Source of the DNA: Bufo bufo
Lineage: Eukaryota; Chordata; Amphibia; Anura; Bufonidae
Assembly: GCF_905171765.1 (NCBI RefSeq)
Contig: NC_053390.1
Location: 137,780,820 to 137,844,819 of the forward strand
Direction of reading: 5' to 3'
DNA length: 64,000 nt
The translations under genes were made by a program, and so were the position numbers. Positions 42,354 to 55,395 of the stretch are shown here, in pieces (positions within the stretch are counted from its first letter, which is position 1; the number at the start of each line of letters is the position of its first letter). The notes below the pieces were generated by a model. It was not told the origin of the DNA. It did no database searches and was given only the letters and a program-made list of their open reading frames with translations.

Positions 42354-45101
42354 TAGGGTTGTCATTATAACAACATTTTATTCGATTTTGATACCATAAA
42401 AAAGTATTGCGATACTCGATACCATGCAAAAAAAATAAAACACCAAAAACGTAGAGTGCATTCCGCATTTTATGGAACATCCGGCCCATAATCGAACAGT
42501 CTTGTCCTATTTTTTTTTGGGGGGGGGGCCAGGGTGACTAAAAAATGGTGAATGGCCCCAGTTTTTTTTTTTCTTCTGTTACGCCGTTCACTACAAAGAA
42601 GATATTTTTTTATACGTGGTGGATTTTTCGGACGTGGCGACATGTAATATGTTTATTTATATTTTATATACAATGCTCAAAAAAATAAAGGGAACACAAA
42701 AATAACACATCCTAGATCTGAATTAATTAAATATTCTTCTGAAATACTTTGTTCTTTACATAGTTGAATGTGCTGACAACAAAATCTCACAAAAATAAAA
42801 AAATGGAAATCAAATTTTTCAACCCATGGAGGTCTGGATTTGGAGTCACACTCAAAATTAAAGTGGAAAAACACACTACAGGCTGATCCAACTTTAATGT
42901 AATGTCCTTAAAACAAGTCAAAATGAGGCTCAGTAGTGTGTGTGGCCTCCACGTGCCTGTAGGACCTCCCTTCAATGCCTGTGCATGCTCCTGATGAGGT
43001 GGCGGACGGTCTCCTGAGGGATCTCCTCCCAGACCTGGACTTAAGCATCTGACAACTCCTGGACAGGCTGTGGTGCAACGTGAGGTTGGTGGATAGAGCA
43101 AGACATGATGTCCCAGATGTGCTCAATTGGATTCAGGTCTGGGGAACGGGCGGGCCAGTCCATAGCATCAATGCCTTCGTCTTGCAGGAACTGCTGACAC
43201 ACTCCAGCCACATGAGGTCTAGCATTGTCTTGCATTAGGAGGAACCCAGGGCCAACCGCACCAGCATATGGTCTCACAAGGGGTCTGAGGATCTCATCTC
43301 GCTACCTAATGGCAGTCAGGCTACCTCTGGCGAGCACATGGAGGGCTGTGCGGCCCTCCAAAGAAATGCCACCCCACACAATAACTGACCCAATGCCAAA
43401 TCGGTCATGCTGAAGGATGTTGCAGGCAGCAGAACGTTCTCCACGGCGTCTCCAGACTCTGTCACGTCTGTCACATGTGCTCAGTGTGAACCTGCTTTTA
43501 TCTGTGAAGAGCACAAGGCGCCAGTGGCGAATTTGCCAATCTTGGTGTTCTCTGGCAAATGCCAAACGTTCTGCACGGTGTTGGGCTGTAAGCACAACCC
43601 CCACCTGTGGATGTCGGGACCTCATATCACCCTCATGGAGTCTGTTTCTGACCGTTTGAGCAGACACGTGCACATTTGTGGCCTGCTGGAGGTATTTTGT
43701 AGGGCTCTGGCAGTGCTCCTCCTGTTCCTCCTTGCACAAAGGCAGAGGTAGCGGTCCTGCTGCTGGGTTGTTGCCCTCCTACGGCCTCCTCCACGTCTCC
43801 TGATGTACTGGCCTGTCTCCTGGTAGCGCCTCCATGCTCTGGACACTATGCTGACAGATACAGCAAACCTTCTTGCCACAGCTCGCATTGATGTGCCATC
43901 CTGGATAAGCTGCACTACCTGAGCCACTTGTGTGGGTTGTAGACTCTATCTCATGCTACCACTAGAGTGAAAGCACCGCCAGCATTCAAAAGTGACCAAA
44001 ACATCAGCCAGGAAGCATAGGAACTAAGAAGTGTTCTGTGGCCACCACCTGCAGAACCACTCCTTTATTGGGGGTGTCTTGCTAATTGCCTATAATTTCC
44101 ACCTGTTGTCTATCCCATTTGCACAACAGCATGTGAAATTGATTGTCACTCAGTGTTGCTTCCTAAGTGGACAGTTTGATTTCACAGAAGTGTGATTGAC
44201 TTGGAGTTACATTGTGTTGTTTAAGTGTTCCCTTTATTTTTTTGAGCAGTGTATAAAATTGGGAAAGGGGGTGATTTATACTTAATATTTTGTTGTTGTG
44301 ATTTTTAACCTTTTATTTAAAAACAATTTCCCCCCTTAGGTGTTAGAACCTAGGATCTTTTAATCCCTTGTCCTATTAATCCTAATAGAGCTCTTTTAAG
44401 GTGAACAGGACTTTACACTGTCCCTGCTGCCCTGAGCTTTGCACACACAGCAGCAGGGAGCTTACCATGGCAGCCAGGGTTTCAGTAGCGTCCTGGCTGC
44501 CATGGTAACCGATCGGAGCCCCAGGATTACACTGCTGGGGCTCCGATCGGAACTGCCACTGTACCACAAATGAAGAGGGGGGGAGGGAACCCTGTGGCCA
44601 CTGCCATAAATAATTTAATACTGGGGGGTTGCACTGCGCCACCAATGTTTTTAATACTGAGGGGGGCGTACTGTGCCACCATTAATACAAATACAGAAGG
44701 TGGGTGCCAGCACCCGACCTCTATGACAGGGAGCTGTGATCAGTGGTAGTTAACCCTGCTGATCGCAGCTCCCTGTCATAGAGGTCGGGTGCGGCTATGT
44801 GATTCTGCCGCCGGCACCCACCTCCTGTATCTGTATTAAACGTTAATTATCTTCATTGGTGGCACCGTGGCCACAGTCCCTCCCCCCCTCCTCCTCTCCT
44901 CTTATTGGTGGCAGCGGGAGCACAGGGGAAGGGAGGGAGAGACTGCTTCCTTCTCCCCTTTGCTGCTGAGGGAACATGGTGCGCGCTGAGAGCAGTATCG
45001 GTAAAAAACAGTATCAGTAAAAAACAAATCCCGGTATCAAATCGATACCGGTACAAAAGTATTGATTGGGTATGGATAATTCTATACCCGATGCAACCCT
45101 A
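42354..45101. mobile_element. hAT-type element, carrying a Tc1 insertion
   Basis: The left end reads TAGGGTTGTCATTATAAC and the right end, reversed, TAGGGTTGCATCGGGTAT. The flanks CTGGGCTT (42346-42353) and CTGGGCAT (45102-45109) are an 8-bp duplication with one mismatch. Subterminal GATACC/CGATACC motifs occur on both sides. The interior after the Tc1 (44254-44860) is made of hairpins, for example around GATCGGAGCCCC and around GACAGGGAGCTG. No transposase is visible. Confidence 0.7.
42671..44251 (-). pseudogene. Tc1-like DD34E transposon with broken transposase
   Basis: The ends CAATGCTCAAAAAAATAAAGG and, reversed, CACTGCTCAAAAAAATAAAGG are inverted repeats flanked by TA (42669-42670 and 44252-44253). 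Transposase pieces on the minus strand run from about 43950 to 43041. They include a helix-turn-helix start ([19 protein letters not shown]), a GRPR-like [18 protein letters not shown] where the first catalytic Asp should be, LMQDNARPH and SPDLNPIEHIWD. The second Asp and Glu are 34 residues apart (DD34E). In FTDKSRF the Asp is kept but the usual Glu is Lys. Frame changes near 43740 and a stop near 43302 inactivate it. Confidence 0.88.
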
Positions 45102-45989
45102 CTGGGCATCTTCCATTATTATATTTTGGGGCCCAATCTATTTGTCATTTTTTGTGAAGAGTTAATGATAGTCTGTAAGTGGGGCAGAAGGGGCAGATAA
45201 AAAACACAGAATTACCCGTGGCACAGAGCAGGTAAGTATGTTGGGGCCGATGATCAGGGGAACTGCTGCGGGACCCATACTGATCCCCAAACTGACTGCA
45301 GTGGAGGGCGGGGGGGGGGGGGGGTGTTTGGTCAGATTGCCCCTGGTCTAATAATTTGGTTTTGGCAAAGTCCCAAAATTGTGGCAATGATCATGGGGTT
45401 ACTTGTAAAGCGTGACCCTGGTGGGGGCCAAAGAACAAAGGAGAAGAGGCAGCACCAAATGCGCCCCTCTGCGGTGGGGAAAACGGAGCACGGGATGAAG
45501 GCTGAGCACCAGGGGGCATCGACCGCTCCGCCCACTGACACCATTAACCTGGCCACGGACGTGGTTTCACCTCTTTATCTGGACGCAGTGGGAACTATGT
45601 AGCAGTATTTATCTGGGTGCAGTATGACTCTGTCAGTGGGCACTATATAGCAGTAGTTATCTGGGTGCAGTATGACCCTGTCAGTAGGCACTATGAAGCA
45701 GTATTTATCTGGGCGCAGTAGGACCCTGTCAGTGGGCACTATATAGCAGTAGTTATCTGGGTGCAGTATGACCCTGTCAGTGGGCACTATAAAGCAGTAT
45801 TTATCTGGGCTCAGTATGACCCCGTCAGTGGGCACTATATAGCAGTAGTTATCTGGGTGAAGTATGACCCTTTCAGTGGGCACTATAAAGCAGTATTTAT
45901 CTGGGCGCAGTAGGACCCTGTCAGTGGGCACTATATAGAAGTATTTATCTGGGCGCAGTATGGCCCTATCAGTGGGCACTATTTTGGGG

Positions 45990-46935
45990 CACAATCTATT
46001 TGCCTTTTTTTGTGAAGAGTTAATGATAGTTATGATGTCACTTCCGAAAATACAGTGTTTGAGGGCACCGCAGTACACAGAAGGTACTGTAAGTGGGGCA
46101 GAAGGGGCAGAAAACCCCCCCACAGAATAACAGGAATCAGCTAAATGGGAGGTTTGCATAGGATGGAAAAGGTAGGTTAGATGCTGGAAAAGTGAGGAGC
46201 CAAAGAGGTCTCCGGTGAAAACAAGTCACGGCTTGAAGAAGTCATCAAGGAGGTCACTACATTTACAATGACACTGTAGTAAAAGAACCGCCTGCTAACA
46301 AATACCCAGCAGGTGAGGACAAAAGGATGGAGAATGTTAAAGTTGCCATTCTTGCCAAGACATCCTGATCAAGCCTTATTAATAAACCCCATCCAAGCAG
46401 CACAGAGAGATGTAAATTACAACGACTGCTCAGTAAAGAGAGATTATTATATTTAAGTAGGGGAGTAACAGAGGGTGGAGATATAGTAGCAAGTGAAAGA
46501 CTTTGGCCTATGAAAGGAATAAGGATCCTGTGAACAGTATTGGGTCGATGCCAGTGTCACCCCCTCCTTTCCCCTGCCAGGGCGCACTGCTCGTAAACCC
46601 AACTGGGTCGTCAGTGAATATGCATGTCACTAATTGCACTGCCTCCTATCAGGGCCCTGAATTAAGCTGCTGGCTCTTCCTCTTGCGAGATTTGCCAGTT
46701 AATTAGTTCTATATTTGGAGAACTTCCTATATATAAAGCCAGATTACTTCTGTGAACTGATCTCCATAAGGAAAGAGCTGTTTGGCGCGTATTTACAGGG
46801 TGTCGCAGTTGTGACTGGGCCCGGCACTCCAGGGGGCCCGGCCGCCTGTGGACCCCTTGCCCCTGCAGGAGTGCTGTATAAACCCGGGGCCCAGTGCTCC
46901 TGGTTTCCGCGTGGCCCACCCCTTACCCTCCAAAG
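45990..46935. other. Sequence between duplicated minisatellite blocks
   Basis: The left 150 bases repeat the CTATTTGCCTTTTTTTGTGAAG segment seen at 45130. The rest shows no gene or element end. Confidence 0.45.
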
Positions 46936-47350
46936 TTGTGGCAATGATCATGGGGTTACTTGTAAAGCGTGACCCTGGTGGGGGCCAAAGAACAAAGGAG
47001 AAGAGGCAGCACCAAATGCGCCCCTCTGCGGTGGGGAAAACGGAGCACTGGATGAAGGCTGAGCACCAGGGGAAACCGACTGCTCCGCCCACTGACACCA
47101 TTAACCTGGCCACGGACGTGGTATCACCTCTTTATCTGGACGCAGTGGGCACTATATAGCAGTATTTATCTGAGCGCAGTATGACCCTATCAGTGGGCAC
47201 TATATAGCAGTATTTATCTGGGTGCAGTATGACTCTGTCAGTGGGAACTATATAGCAGTAGTTATCTGGGCGCAGTATGACCCCGCCAGTGTTCACTATA
47301 TAGCAGAAGTTATCTGGGCGCAGTATGACCCTGTCAGTGGGCACCATATA

Positions 47351-48881
47351 CAGTCCTGATGAAAAGTTTAAGACCACTTGAAAAATGGCAAAAAATCATA
47401 TTTAACAAAGTTCCATGTAGAGCTTCAACATGCAACAAGAAGAAATAAAAGTGAGACAATTTTGAGCATCCAATTTAATGAAAACAACAAATAAACTGAA
47501 ACAGGCTGTTTTTCAGCTGATCAAAAGTTTAGGACCACACCTCCAAAAAAAAACGAAACCCCCCCAAAACAGAAATCCAACTTCCAAACATGAACTCAGT
47601 AATGAGTAGCTCCGCCGTTATTGTTTATCACTTCCAAAATTTGTTTCGGCATGCTTGATGCAAGCATTTCCATGAGGTGAGTGGGAACATTTCTCCAAGT
47701 GGTGAAGACGGCCGCATGAAGGCCATCTACTGTCTGGAACTGTTGTCCATTTTTGTAAACTTCCGTTGCCATCCATCCCCAAAGGTTCTCAATTTGATTT
47801 AGATCAGTGGAACATGCAGGATGGGCCAAAAGAGAGATGTTATTCTCCTGGAAGAAGTCCCTTGTCCTGCTGGCATTGTGCACTGTAGCGTTGTCCTGTT
47901 GAAAAACCCAGTCGTTACCACACAGACGAGGGCCCTCAGTCATGAGGAATGCTCTCTGCAACATCTGGACATAGCCAGCGGCCATTTGACGCTCCTGCAC
48001 TTCCTGAAGCTCCATTGTTCCACTGAAGGAAAAAGCACCCCAGACCATTATGGCGCCCCCTCTCTGTGGCGCGTAGGAAACATCTCAGGTGGGATTTGCT
48101 TGTCATGCCAGTAACGTTGGAAACCATCAGGACCATCAAGGTTAAATTTTTTCTCATCAGAGAATAAAACTTTCTTCCACCTTTGAATGTCCCATGTTTT
48201 GTGCTCTCTTGCAAAGTCCAAACGAGCAGTTCTGTGGCGTTCAAGGAGACGAGGTCTTGAAGAAGTTTTTTGTTTTTGAAGCCCTTCAGTCTCAGATGCC
48301 GTCTGATGGTTATGGGGCTGCAGTGAGCACCAGTAAGGGCCTTAATTTGGGTCGAGAATAGTTCAGTGTCTTGACGGACAGCCAATTGGATCCGCCGGCT
48401 CAGTGCTGATGAAATATTTTTTGGGTCTTCCACTTGACTTTTTTGTTCCATAACCCTCAGGATCATTTAAGAAATTCCAAATGACTGTCTTACTGCGTCC
48501 CACCTCAGCAGCGATGGCGTGCTGTGAGAGACCCTGCTTATGCAGTTCAACAACCCGACCACGTTCAAAAAGGGAGAGTTTTTTTCGCCTTTGCCATCAC
48601 AACGTGTGACTACCTGACAGAAAATGACAATGAATCCACATCTTTGCACAAATTTGGCCTTTTAAAGGCATGTGGTCCTAAAATTTGGATCAGCTGAAAA
48701 ACAGCCTGTTTCAGTTTAATCGTTATTTTCAATTAATTGAATGCTCCAAAAATGTTTTGTCTCACTCTAATTTCTTCTTGTTGCATGTTGAAGCTCTACT
48801 TGGAACCTTGTTGAGATCCAACAATGTAAAATATTATTTTTTGCCATTTTTCAAGTGGTCTTAAACTTTTGATCAGGACTG
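47351..48881 (-). pseudogene. Tc1/mariner DD34E transposon with broken transposase
   Basis: The inverted ends (CAGTCCTGATGAAAAGTTT and, reversed, CAGTCCTGATCAAAAGTTT) continue with AGACCACTTGAAAAATGGC on both sides; TA lies at 47349-47350 and 48882-48883. The minus-strand transposase starts with SLFERGRVV-like and SQHAIAAEVG-like helix-turn-helix pieces near 48590-48480. It then has SSALSRRIQLAVRQDTE, and in its last frame MVWGAFSFSG, FQQDNATVHN and TDLNQIENLWG, ending GGATHY at 47596. Spacing from second Asp to Glu is 34. At least two frame changes occur (near 48230 and 48030). SPDLNP is altered to STDLNQ. It entered the 48-bp array. Confidence 0.88.
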
Positions 48882-49275
48882 TAGCAGTATTTATCTGGGC
48901 GCAGTATGACCCTATCAGTAGGTACTATATAGCAGTATTTATCTGGGCGCAGTATGACCCTGTCAGTGGGCACTATGTAGCAGTATTTATCTGGGCGCAG
49001 TATGACCCTGTCAGTGGGCACTATGTAGCAGTATTTATCTGGGCGCAGTATGACCCTATCAGTGGGCACTATATAGCAGTATTTATCTGGGCGCAGTAAG
49101 ACCCTGTCAGTGAGCACTATATAGCAGTATTTATCTGGGCGCAGTATGACCCTGTCAGTGAGCACTATGTAGCAGTATTTATCTGGGCGCAGTATGACCC
49201 TGTCAGTGGGCACTATATAGCAGCATTTATCTGGGCGCAGTATGACCCTGTCAGTGAGCACTATAAAGCAGTAGT

Positions 49276-49904
49276 GGGGGGGGGGTGGAGGCGGTGGCAG
49301 GTTGGGGGGGGGTGGCGGTGGGGAGGGGGCCCCATGGATTTGTTTTGCATCGGGGCCCCATGGATTGTGTGTACGCCACTGGGATACTATATACCACTAG
49401 ACTATTGGTGATGGGGATACTATATACTACCATACTACTGGAGACTCTCTAAACTATCTGCTGTAGGGCATTGTGGGGTTTTGTTTTCTCTTCTTAGGTA
49501 AAAGGAAGGCGCCCCACTAAGATGAAGAGGACACCATTGAAAGATTTCTCTGGGTTCAGATTCCGCCACCACACTTTGGTCTTTTACATTGTGAGAGAGT
49601 TGGGCATTGTGATACCCAACCCCTACCAACCCCCTTTCCTGCCTATCCTGATATTCACTTTATACCCGAACATGTTCTTGAGCTAATGACAGCACCCCAC
49701 AAGAGTTTGGGACATGATCTGGGTATGGAGTCAAAAATTGTTGCATTTAGTTAGAATCCCAGAGTTATATAGTACTCTCACAATACCCCTGAAGTATATG
49801 AAGATTTTCAATAAAATTGGTTCAAAATGTAACACATTTCATTTATGTACTGGAAAATGTTATTCTGTACTTTGTGTGCCTCCATTGTTTTTTCAATGCA
49901 ATGT
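49276..49904. other. Unassigned sequence with G-rich start
   Basis: A G-run region at 49276-49330 (several runs of six to nine G) follows the minisatellite. No gene or element boundary is evident up to the TTAA at 49905. Confidence 0.5.
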
Positions 49905-50269
49905 TTAACCACCTCAGCCCCCAGTGCTTAAACACCCTGAAAGACCAGGCCACTTTTTACACTTCTGACCTACACTACTTTCACGGTTTATTGCTCGGTT
50001 TCAGTTGTAAAATTTTGCAAAAAAAACGAGATCCATATATAAATTTTGCTCTAAATTTATTGTTCTACATGTCTTTGATAAAAAAAAATGTTTGGGTAAA
50101 AAAAAAATGGTTTGGGTAAAAGTTATAGCGTTTACAAACTATGGTACAAAAATGTGAATTTCCGCTTTTTGAAGCAGCTCTGACTTTCTGAGCACCTGTC
50201 ATGTTTCCTGAGGTTCTACAATGCCTAGACAGTACAAACACCCCACAAATGACCCCATTTCGGAAAGTA

Positions 50270-51900
50270 GACACCCTAAGGTATTCGCTGCTGGGCATAG
50301 TGAGTTCATAGAACTTTTTATTTTTTGTCACAAGTTAGCGGAAAATGATGATTTTTATTTATTTTTTTCTTACAAAGTCTCATATTCCACTAACTTGTGA
50401 CAAAAAATAAAAAGTTCTATGAACTCACTATGCCCATCACGAAATACCTTGGGGTCTCTTCTTTCCAAAATGGGGTCACTTGTGGGGTAGTTATACTGCC
50501 CTGGCATTCTAGGGGCCCAAATGTGTGGTAAGGAGTTTGAAATCAAATTCTGTAAAAAATGACCAGTGAAATCCGAAAGGTGCTCTTTGGAATATGGGCC
50601 CCTTTGCCCACCTAGGCTGCAAAAAAGTGTCACACATGTGGTATCTCTGTATTCAGGAGAAGTTGAGGAATGTGTTTTGGGGTGTCTTTTTACATATACC
50701 CATGCTGGGTGAGATAAATATCTTGGTCAAATGCCAACTTTGTATAAAAAAATGGGAAAAGTTGTCTTTTGCCAAGATATTTCTCTCACCCAGCATGGGT
50801 ATATGTAAACTGACACCCCAAAACACATTCCCCAACTTCTCCTGAGTACGGAGATACCAGATGTGTGACACTTTTTTGCAGCCTAGGTGGGCAAAGGGGC
50901 CCATATTCCAAAGAGCACCTTTCGGATTTCACTGGTCATTTTTTACAGAATTTGATTTCAAACTCCTTACCACACATTTGGGCCCCTAGAATGCCAGGGC
51001 AGTATAACTACCCCACAAGTGACCCCATTTTGGAAAGAAGACACCCCAAGGTATTCGCTGATGGGCATAGTGAGTTCATGGAAGTTTTTATTTTTTGTCA
51101 CAAGTTAGTGGAATATGAGACTTTGTAAGGAAAAAAAAAAAAAAATCATCATTTTCCACTAACTTGTGACAAAAAATAAAAAATTCTAGGAACTCGCCAT
51201 GCCCCTCACGGAATACCTTGGGGTGTCTTCTTTCCAAAATGGGGTCACTTGTGGGGTAGTTATACTGCCCTGGCATTTTCCAGGGGCCCTAATGTGTGGT
51301 AAGTAGGTAAATGACCTGTGAAATCCGAAAGGTGCTCTTTGGATTGTGGGCCCCTTTGCCCACCTAGGCTGCAAAAAAGTGCCACACATGTGGTATCGCC
51401 GTACTCGGGAGAAGTTGGGGAATGTGTTTTGGGGTGTCATTTTACATATACCCATGCTGTGTGAGATAAATATCTTGGTCAAATGCCAACTTTGTATAAA
51501 AAAATGGGAAAAGTTGTCTTTTGCCAAGATATTTCTCTCACCCAGCATGGGTATATGTAAAATGACACCCCAAAACACATTCCCCAACTTCTCCTGAGTA
51601 CGGCGATACCACATGTGTGACACTTTTTTGCAGCCTAAATGCGCAAAGGGGCCCACATTCCTTTTATGAGGGCATTTTTAGACATTTGGATCCCAGACTT
51701 CTTCTCACGCTTTAGGGCCCCTAGAAGGCCAGGGCAGTATAAATACCCCACATGTGACCCCATTTTGGAAAGAAGACACCCCAAGGTATTCAATGAGGGG
51801 CATGGCGAGTTCATAGAAATTTTTTTTTTTTTTGCCACAAGTTAGCGGAAATTGATTTTATTTATTTTTTTCTCACAAAGTCTCCCTTTCCGCTAACTTG
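50270..51900. repeat. Alternating inverted modules within the TTAA element
   Basis: A module with TAGTGAGTTCATAGAA, TTCCAAAATGGGGTCACTTG and TGGGCCCCTTTGCCCACC occurs several times in alternating orientation, centred near 50380, 50750, 51140, 51500 and 51860. Long hairpins result. Mirror-image open frames on the two strands come from this and are not genes. Confidence 0.8.
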
Positions 51901-52195
51901 GGACAAAAATTTAAATCTTTCATGGACTCAATATGCCCCTCACGGAATACCTGGGGGTGTCTTCTTTCCGAAATGGGGTCACATTTGGGGTATTTATACT
52001 GCCCTGGCATTCTAGGGGCCCTAAAGCGTGAGAAGAAGTCTGGAATATAAATGTCTAAAAAATTTTACGCATTTGGATTCCGTGAGGGGTATGGTGAGTT
52101 CATGTGAGATTTAATTTTTTGACACAAGTTAGTGGAATATGAGACTTTTTAAGAAAAAAAAAATAATTTCCGCTAACTTGGGCCAAAAAAATGTC

Positions 52196-53040
52196 TGAAT
52201 GGAGCCTTACAGAGGGGTGATCAATGACAGGGGGGTGATCAATGACAGGGGGGTGATCAGGGAGTCTATATGGGGTGATCACCACAGTCATTGATCACGC
52301 CCCTGTAAGGCTCCATTCAGACGTCCGTGTGCGTTTTGCGGATCCGATCCATCTATCAGTGGATCCGTAAAAATCATGTGGACGTCTGAATGGAGCTTTA
52401 CAGGGGTGTGATCAATGACAGGGGGGTAATCAATGACAGGGGGGTGATCAGGGAGTCTATATGGGGTGATCACCACAGTCATTGATCATGCCCCTGTAAG
52501 GCTCCATTCAGACGTTCGTGTGCGTTTTGCGGATCCGATCCATCTATCAGTGGATCCGTAAAAATCATGCGGACGTCTGAATGGAGCTTTACAGGGGTGT
52601 GATCAATGACAGGGGGGTAATCAATGACAGGGTTGTGATCAGGGAGTCTATATGGGGTGATCACCACAGTCATTGATCATGCCCCTGTAAGGCTCCATTC
52701 AGACGTCCGTGTGCGTTTTGCGGATCCGATCCATCTATCAGTGGATCCGTAAAAATCATGCGGACGTCTGAATGGAGCTTTACAGGGGGTTGATCAATGA
52801 CAGGGGGGTGATCAGGGAGTCTATATGGGGTGATCACCACAGTCATTGATCATGCCCCTGTAAGGCTCCATTCAGACGTCCGTGTGCGTTTTGCGGATCC
52901 GATCCATCTATCAGTGAATCCGTAAAAATCATGCGGACGTCTGAATGGAGCTTTACAGGGGGTTGATCAATGACAGGGGGGTAATCAATGACAGGGGGGT
53001 AATCAGGGAGTCTATATGGGGTGATCAGGAGTGATCAAGG
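52196..53040. repeat. About 191-bp tandem repeat, 4.4 copies
   Basis: GTAAGGCTCCATTCAGACG starts at 52305, 52496, 52687 and 52860; the spacing is 191, 191 and 173. Units contain GCGGATCCGATCC, and GTCCGT with its complement ACGGAC can pair within a unit. Confidence 0.92.
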
Positions 53041-53436
53041 GTGAATAAGGGGTTAATAAGTGACGGGGGGGGGGTGTAGTGTAGTGTGGTGCTTGGTGCA
53101 ACATATTACTGAGCTACCTGTGTCCTCTGGTGGTCGATCCAAACAAAGGGGACCACCAGAGGACCAGGTAGCAGGTATATTAGACGCTGTTATCAAAACA
53201 GCGTCTAATATACCTGTTAGGGGTTAAAAAAATCACATCTCCAGCCTGCCAGCGAACGATCGCCGCTGGCAGGCTGGAGATCCACTTTCTTACCTTCCGT
53301 TCCTGTGAGCGCGCGCGCCTGTGTGCGCGCGTTCACAGGAAATCTCGCGTCTCGCGAGAGGACGCGCCGGCGCGTCCACTCGGAATCAATCAACCACCTC
53401 CAGGACGCGTCTGTGCGTACAGCGGTCCGGAGGTGG

Positions 53437-53903
53437 TTAAAGGGGTCGTCTCACTTCAGTAAGTGGCATTTATCATGTAGAGAAAGTCAATACAAGACAC
53501 TTACTATTGTATTGTGATTGTCCATATTCATTCCTTTGCTGGCTGGATTCATTTTTCTATCACATTATACACGGCTCGTTTCCATGGTTACAGACCACCC
53601 TGCAATCCATCAGTGGTGGTCGTGCTTGCACACTATAGGAAAAAGCACTAGCCTATATGCGCTGCCATGGTCCAGGCCACCATAGAGGCTGATGCTTTTT
53701 CCTATAGTGTACAAGCACGACCACCACTGATGGAGTGCAGGGTGGTCTATAACCATGCAAACGAGCAGTGTATAATGTGAAAGAAAAATGTATCCAGCCA
53801 GCAGAGGAAGCAATATTGATAATAACAATACATTAGTAAGTGTCTTGTATTAACTTTCTCTACATGATAAATGCAACTTTCTGAAGTGAGACAGCCCCTT
53901 TAA
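53437..53903. mobile_element. Palindromic MITE with TTAA ends
   Basis: TTAA at 53437-53440 (shared with the neighbouring element) and 53900-53903. Ends AGGGGTCGTCTCACTTCAG and, reversed, AGGGGCTGTCTCACTTCAG. The whole unit folds around a centre near 53668. Confidence 0.85.
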
Positions 53904-54028
53904 TAAAAAGAGACTGAAAAAGAAAAGAAAAAAAAGAAAGGAAAAGGAAAAAAGCAAGAGGAATAATGTAACTCCTGGCTCCAAGGCTCAGTGACAGACT
54001 CAGAAGTGACCTCCATGTCACTATCATG

Positions 54029-54365
54029 AAAGGTGTATCCCCATCTTGGACATTGGGGCATATCTCTAAGATATGCCCTCAATGTCTGATAGGAGCGGGT
54101 CCCACCTCTTAAAAATGATGAGCAGCCGCCCTCTATTCACTTCTATAGAGTTTACGGAAATAGCCGGGCCAGTGCTCATCTATTTTCGGCACACCCATAG
54201 AAATGAATCGAGGGTGGCTGCTCATGCGCAGTGCGCCCTCCTGTACTTTGCAGGCTCCGTTCTAAGTATAGGTGCAGGTCCAAGAGGTGGGACCCGCTCC
54301 TACCAGACATTGAGGGCATATCCTGGCGATATGCCCCAATGTCCAAGATGGGAATAACCCTTTAA
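54029..54365. mobile_element. Palindromic MITE fragment
   Basis: CCCCATCTTGGACATTGGGGC at the left is matched by its complement at the right, and the arms continue through GCGGGTCCCACCTC. The right end has CCCTTTAA; the left TTAA is decayed. Confidence 0.7.
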
Positions 54366-55395
54366 CACCTCAAAATGATGTTCTGCTGGTTCTGTACAGG
54401 TATTTGTGGCTGACTCCATTGGTCGTTTGTGCATTCCTAAATAATCTGTTTGTCCCACAGGCAGATTTTAATTACTGCAAGTATAAAGTTGTAACCTGCT
54501 CTTCCTGAATTGAATGGAAGCTATTCGGCAGCAGGAAAGGTAAAATACAGAGTGCGCTCAGCATGCGTGTGGAACCTGCATTCCCTGAACTTAATGGAGG
54601 CCAGATGGCACCCGAGTAGGTAGCATTTAGTGTAGGTCTCTGTCCTAAAGAGATCGCCTTGTCATTGACAGGTACAAGTAATTTTGAACAAAATGAATTT
54701 GCCAAGAATCACACATTTACAGTTGAAACCAGAAGTGGACATACACTATATAAAAAGACACATATGCATGTTTTTCTCAATATCTGACATGAAATGAGAA
54801 TAAACCTTTCCTGTTTTTGGTCAATTAGGATTACCATAATTATTATTTGCCAAATACCAGAATAATGAGAGAGAGAGAGAATGTTTTAAGGCATTTTTAT
54901 TACTTTCTGCAATGTCAAAAGTTTACATACACTAAGATTACTATGCTTTTAAACAATTCTGGACTGCCCATATAATGATGTCATGTATTTGAAAGCTTCT
55001 GTTAGGTTTGTTGGCAACATCTGAGTTAGTTAGAGACACACCTGTGGACGTATATAGGTGCACACCTGAAACACACTGCTTCTTTGTGTAGCATCATGGG
55101 AAAGTCTAAAGAAATCAGCCAAGATATCAGGAAGAGAATTGTGGACTTGCACAAGTCTGGCTCAACTTTGGGTGCCATTTTAAGATACCCGAAGGTGCTT
55201 CGTTCATCTGTACAAACAGTTATATGCAAGTACAAAAGATTGGAATGTCCAGCGATCATACCGCTCACGAAGGAGACGGGTTCTGTGTCCAAGAGATGAA
55301 TATGCTTTGGTCCAGCATGTGCATATCAACCCAAGAACAAAAACAAAAAGACCTTTGTGAAGATAATGGTGGAAGCTAAGATTGTGTCAATATCC

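Larger units (their letters stand above)
45125..49275. repeat. 48-bp minisatellite with higher-order duplication
   Basis: A 48-bp unit (GTATTTATCTGGGCGCAG, then TATGACCCTGTCAGTGGGCA) forms arrays at about 45600-45990, 47140-47350 and 48885-49275. The last two are one array split by the Tc1 at 47351. A block of about 220 bp at 45379-45600 recurs at 46936-47157, each just before an array, so a larger unit has been duplicated. The unit length of 48 keeps frames open and creates repetitive open frames that are not genes. Confidence 0.9.
49905..53440. mobile_element. Non-autonomous piggyBac-like element flanked by TTAA
   Basis: TTAA is at 49905-49908 and 53437-53440. The left end reads CCACCTCAGCCCCC and the reversed right end CCACCTCCGGACCG. 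It carries the ACTTGTGACAAAAAATAAAA and TTCCAAAATGGGGTCAC modules also seen in relatives, an inverted module (50270-51900) and a 191-bp array (52196-53040). No transposase. Confidence 0.7.

Noticed and set aside
48851..49261. 136-codon minus-strand frame with a 16-residue repeat
   Set aside because: It is the 48-bp minisatellite read in an open frame; unit number varies and there is no start context or domain.
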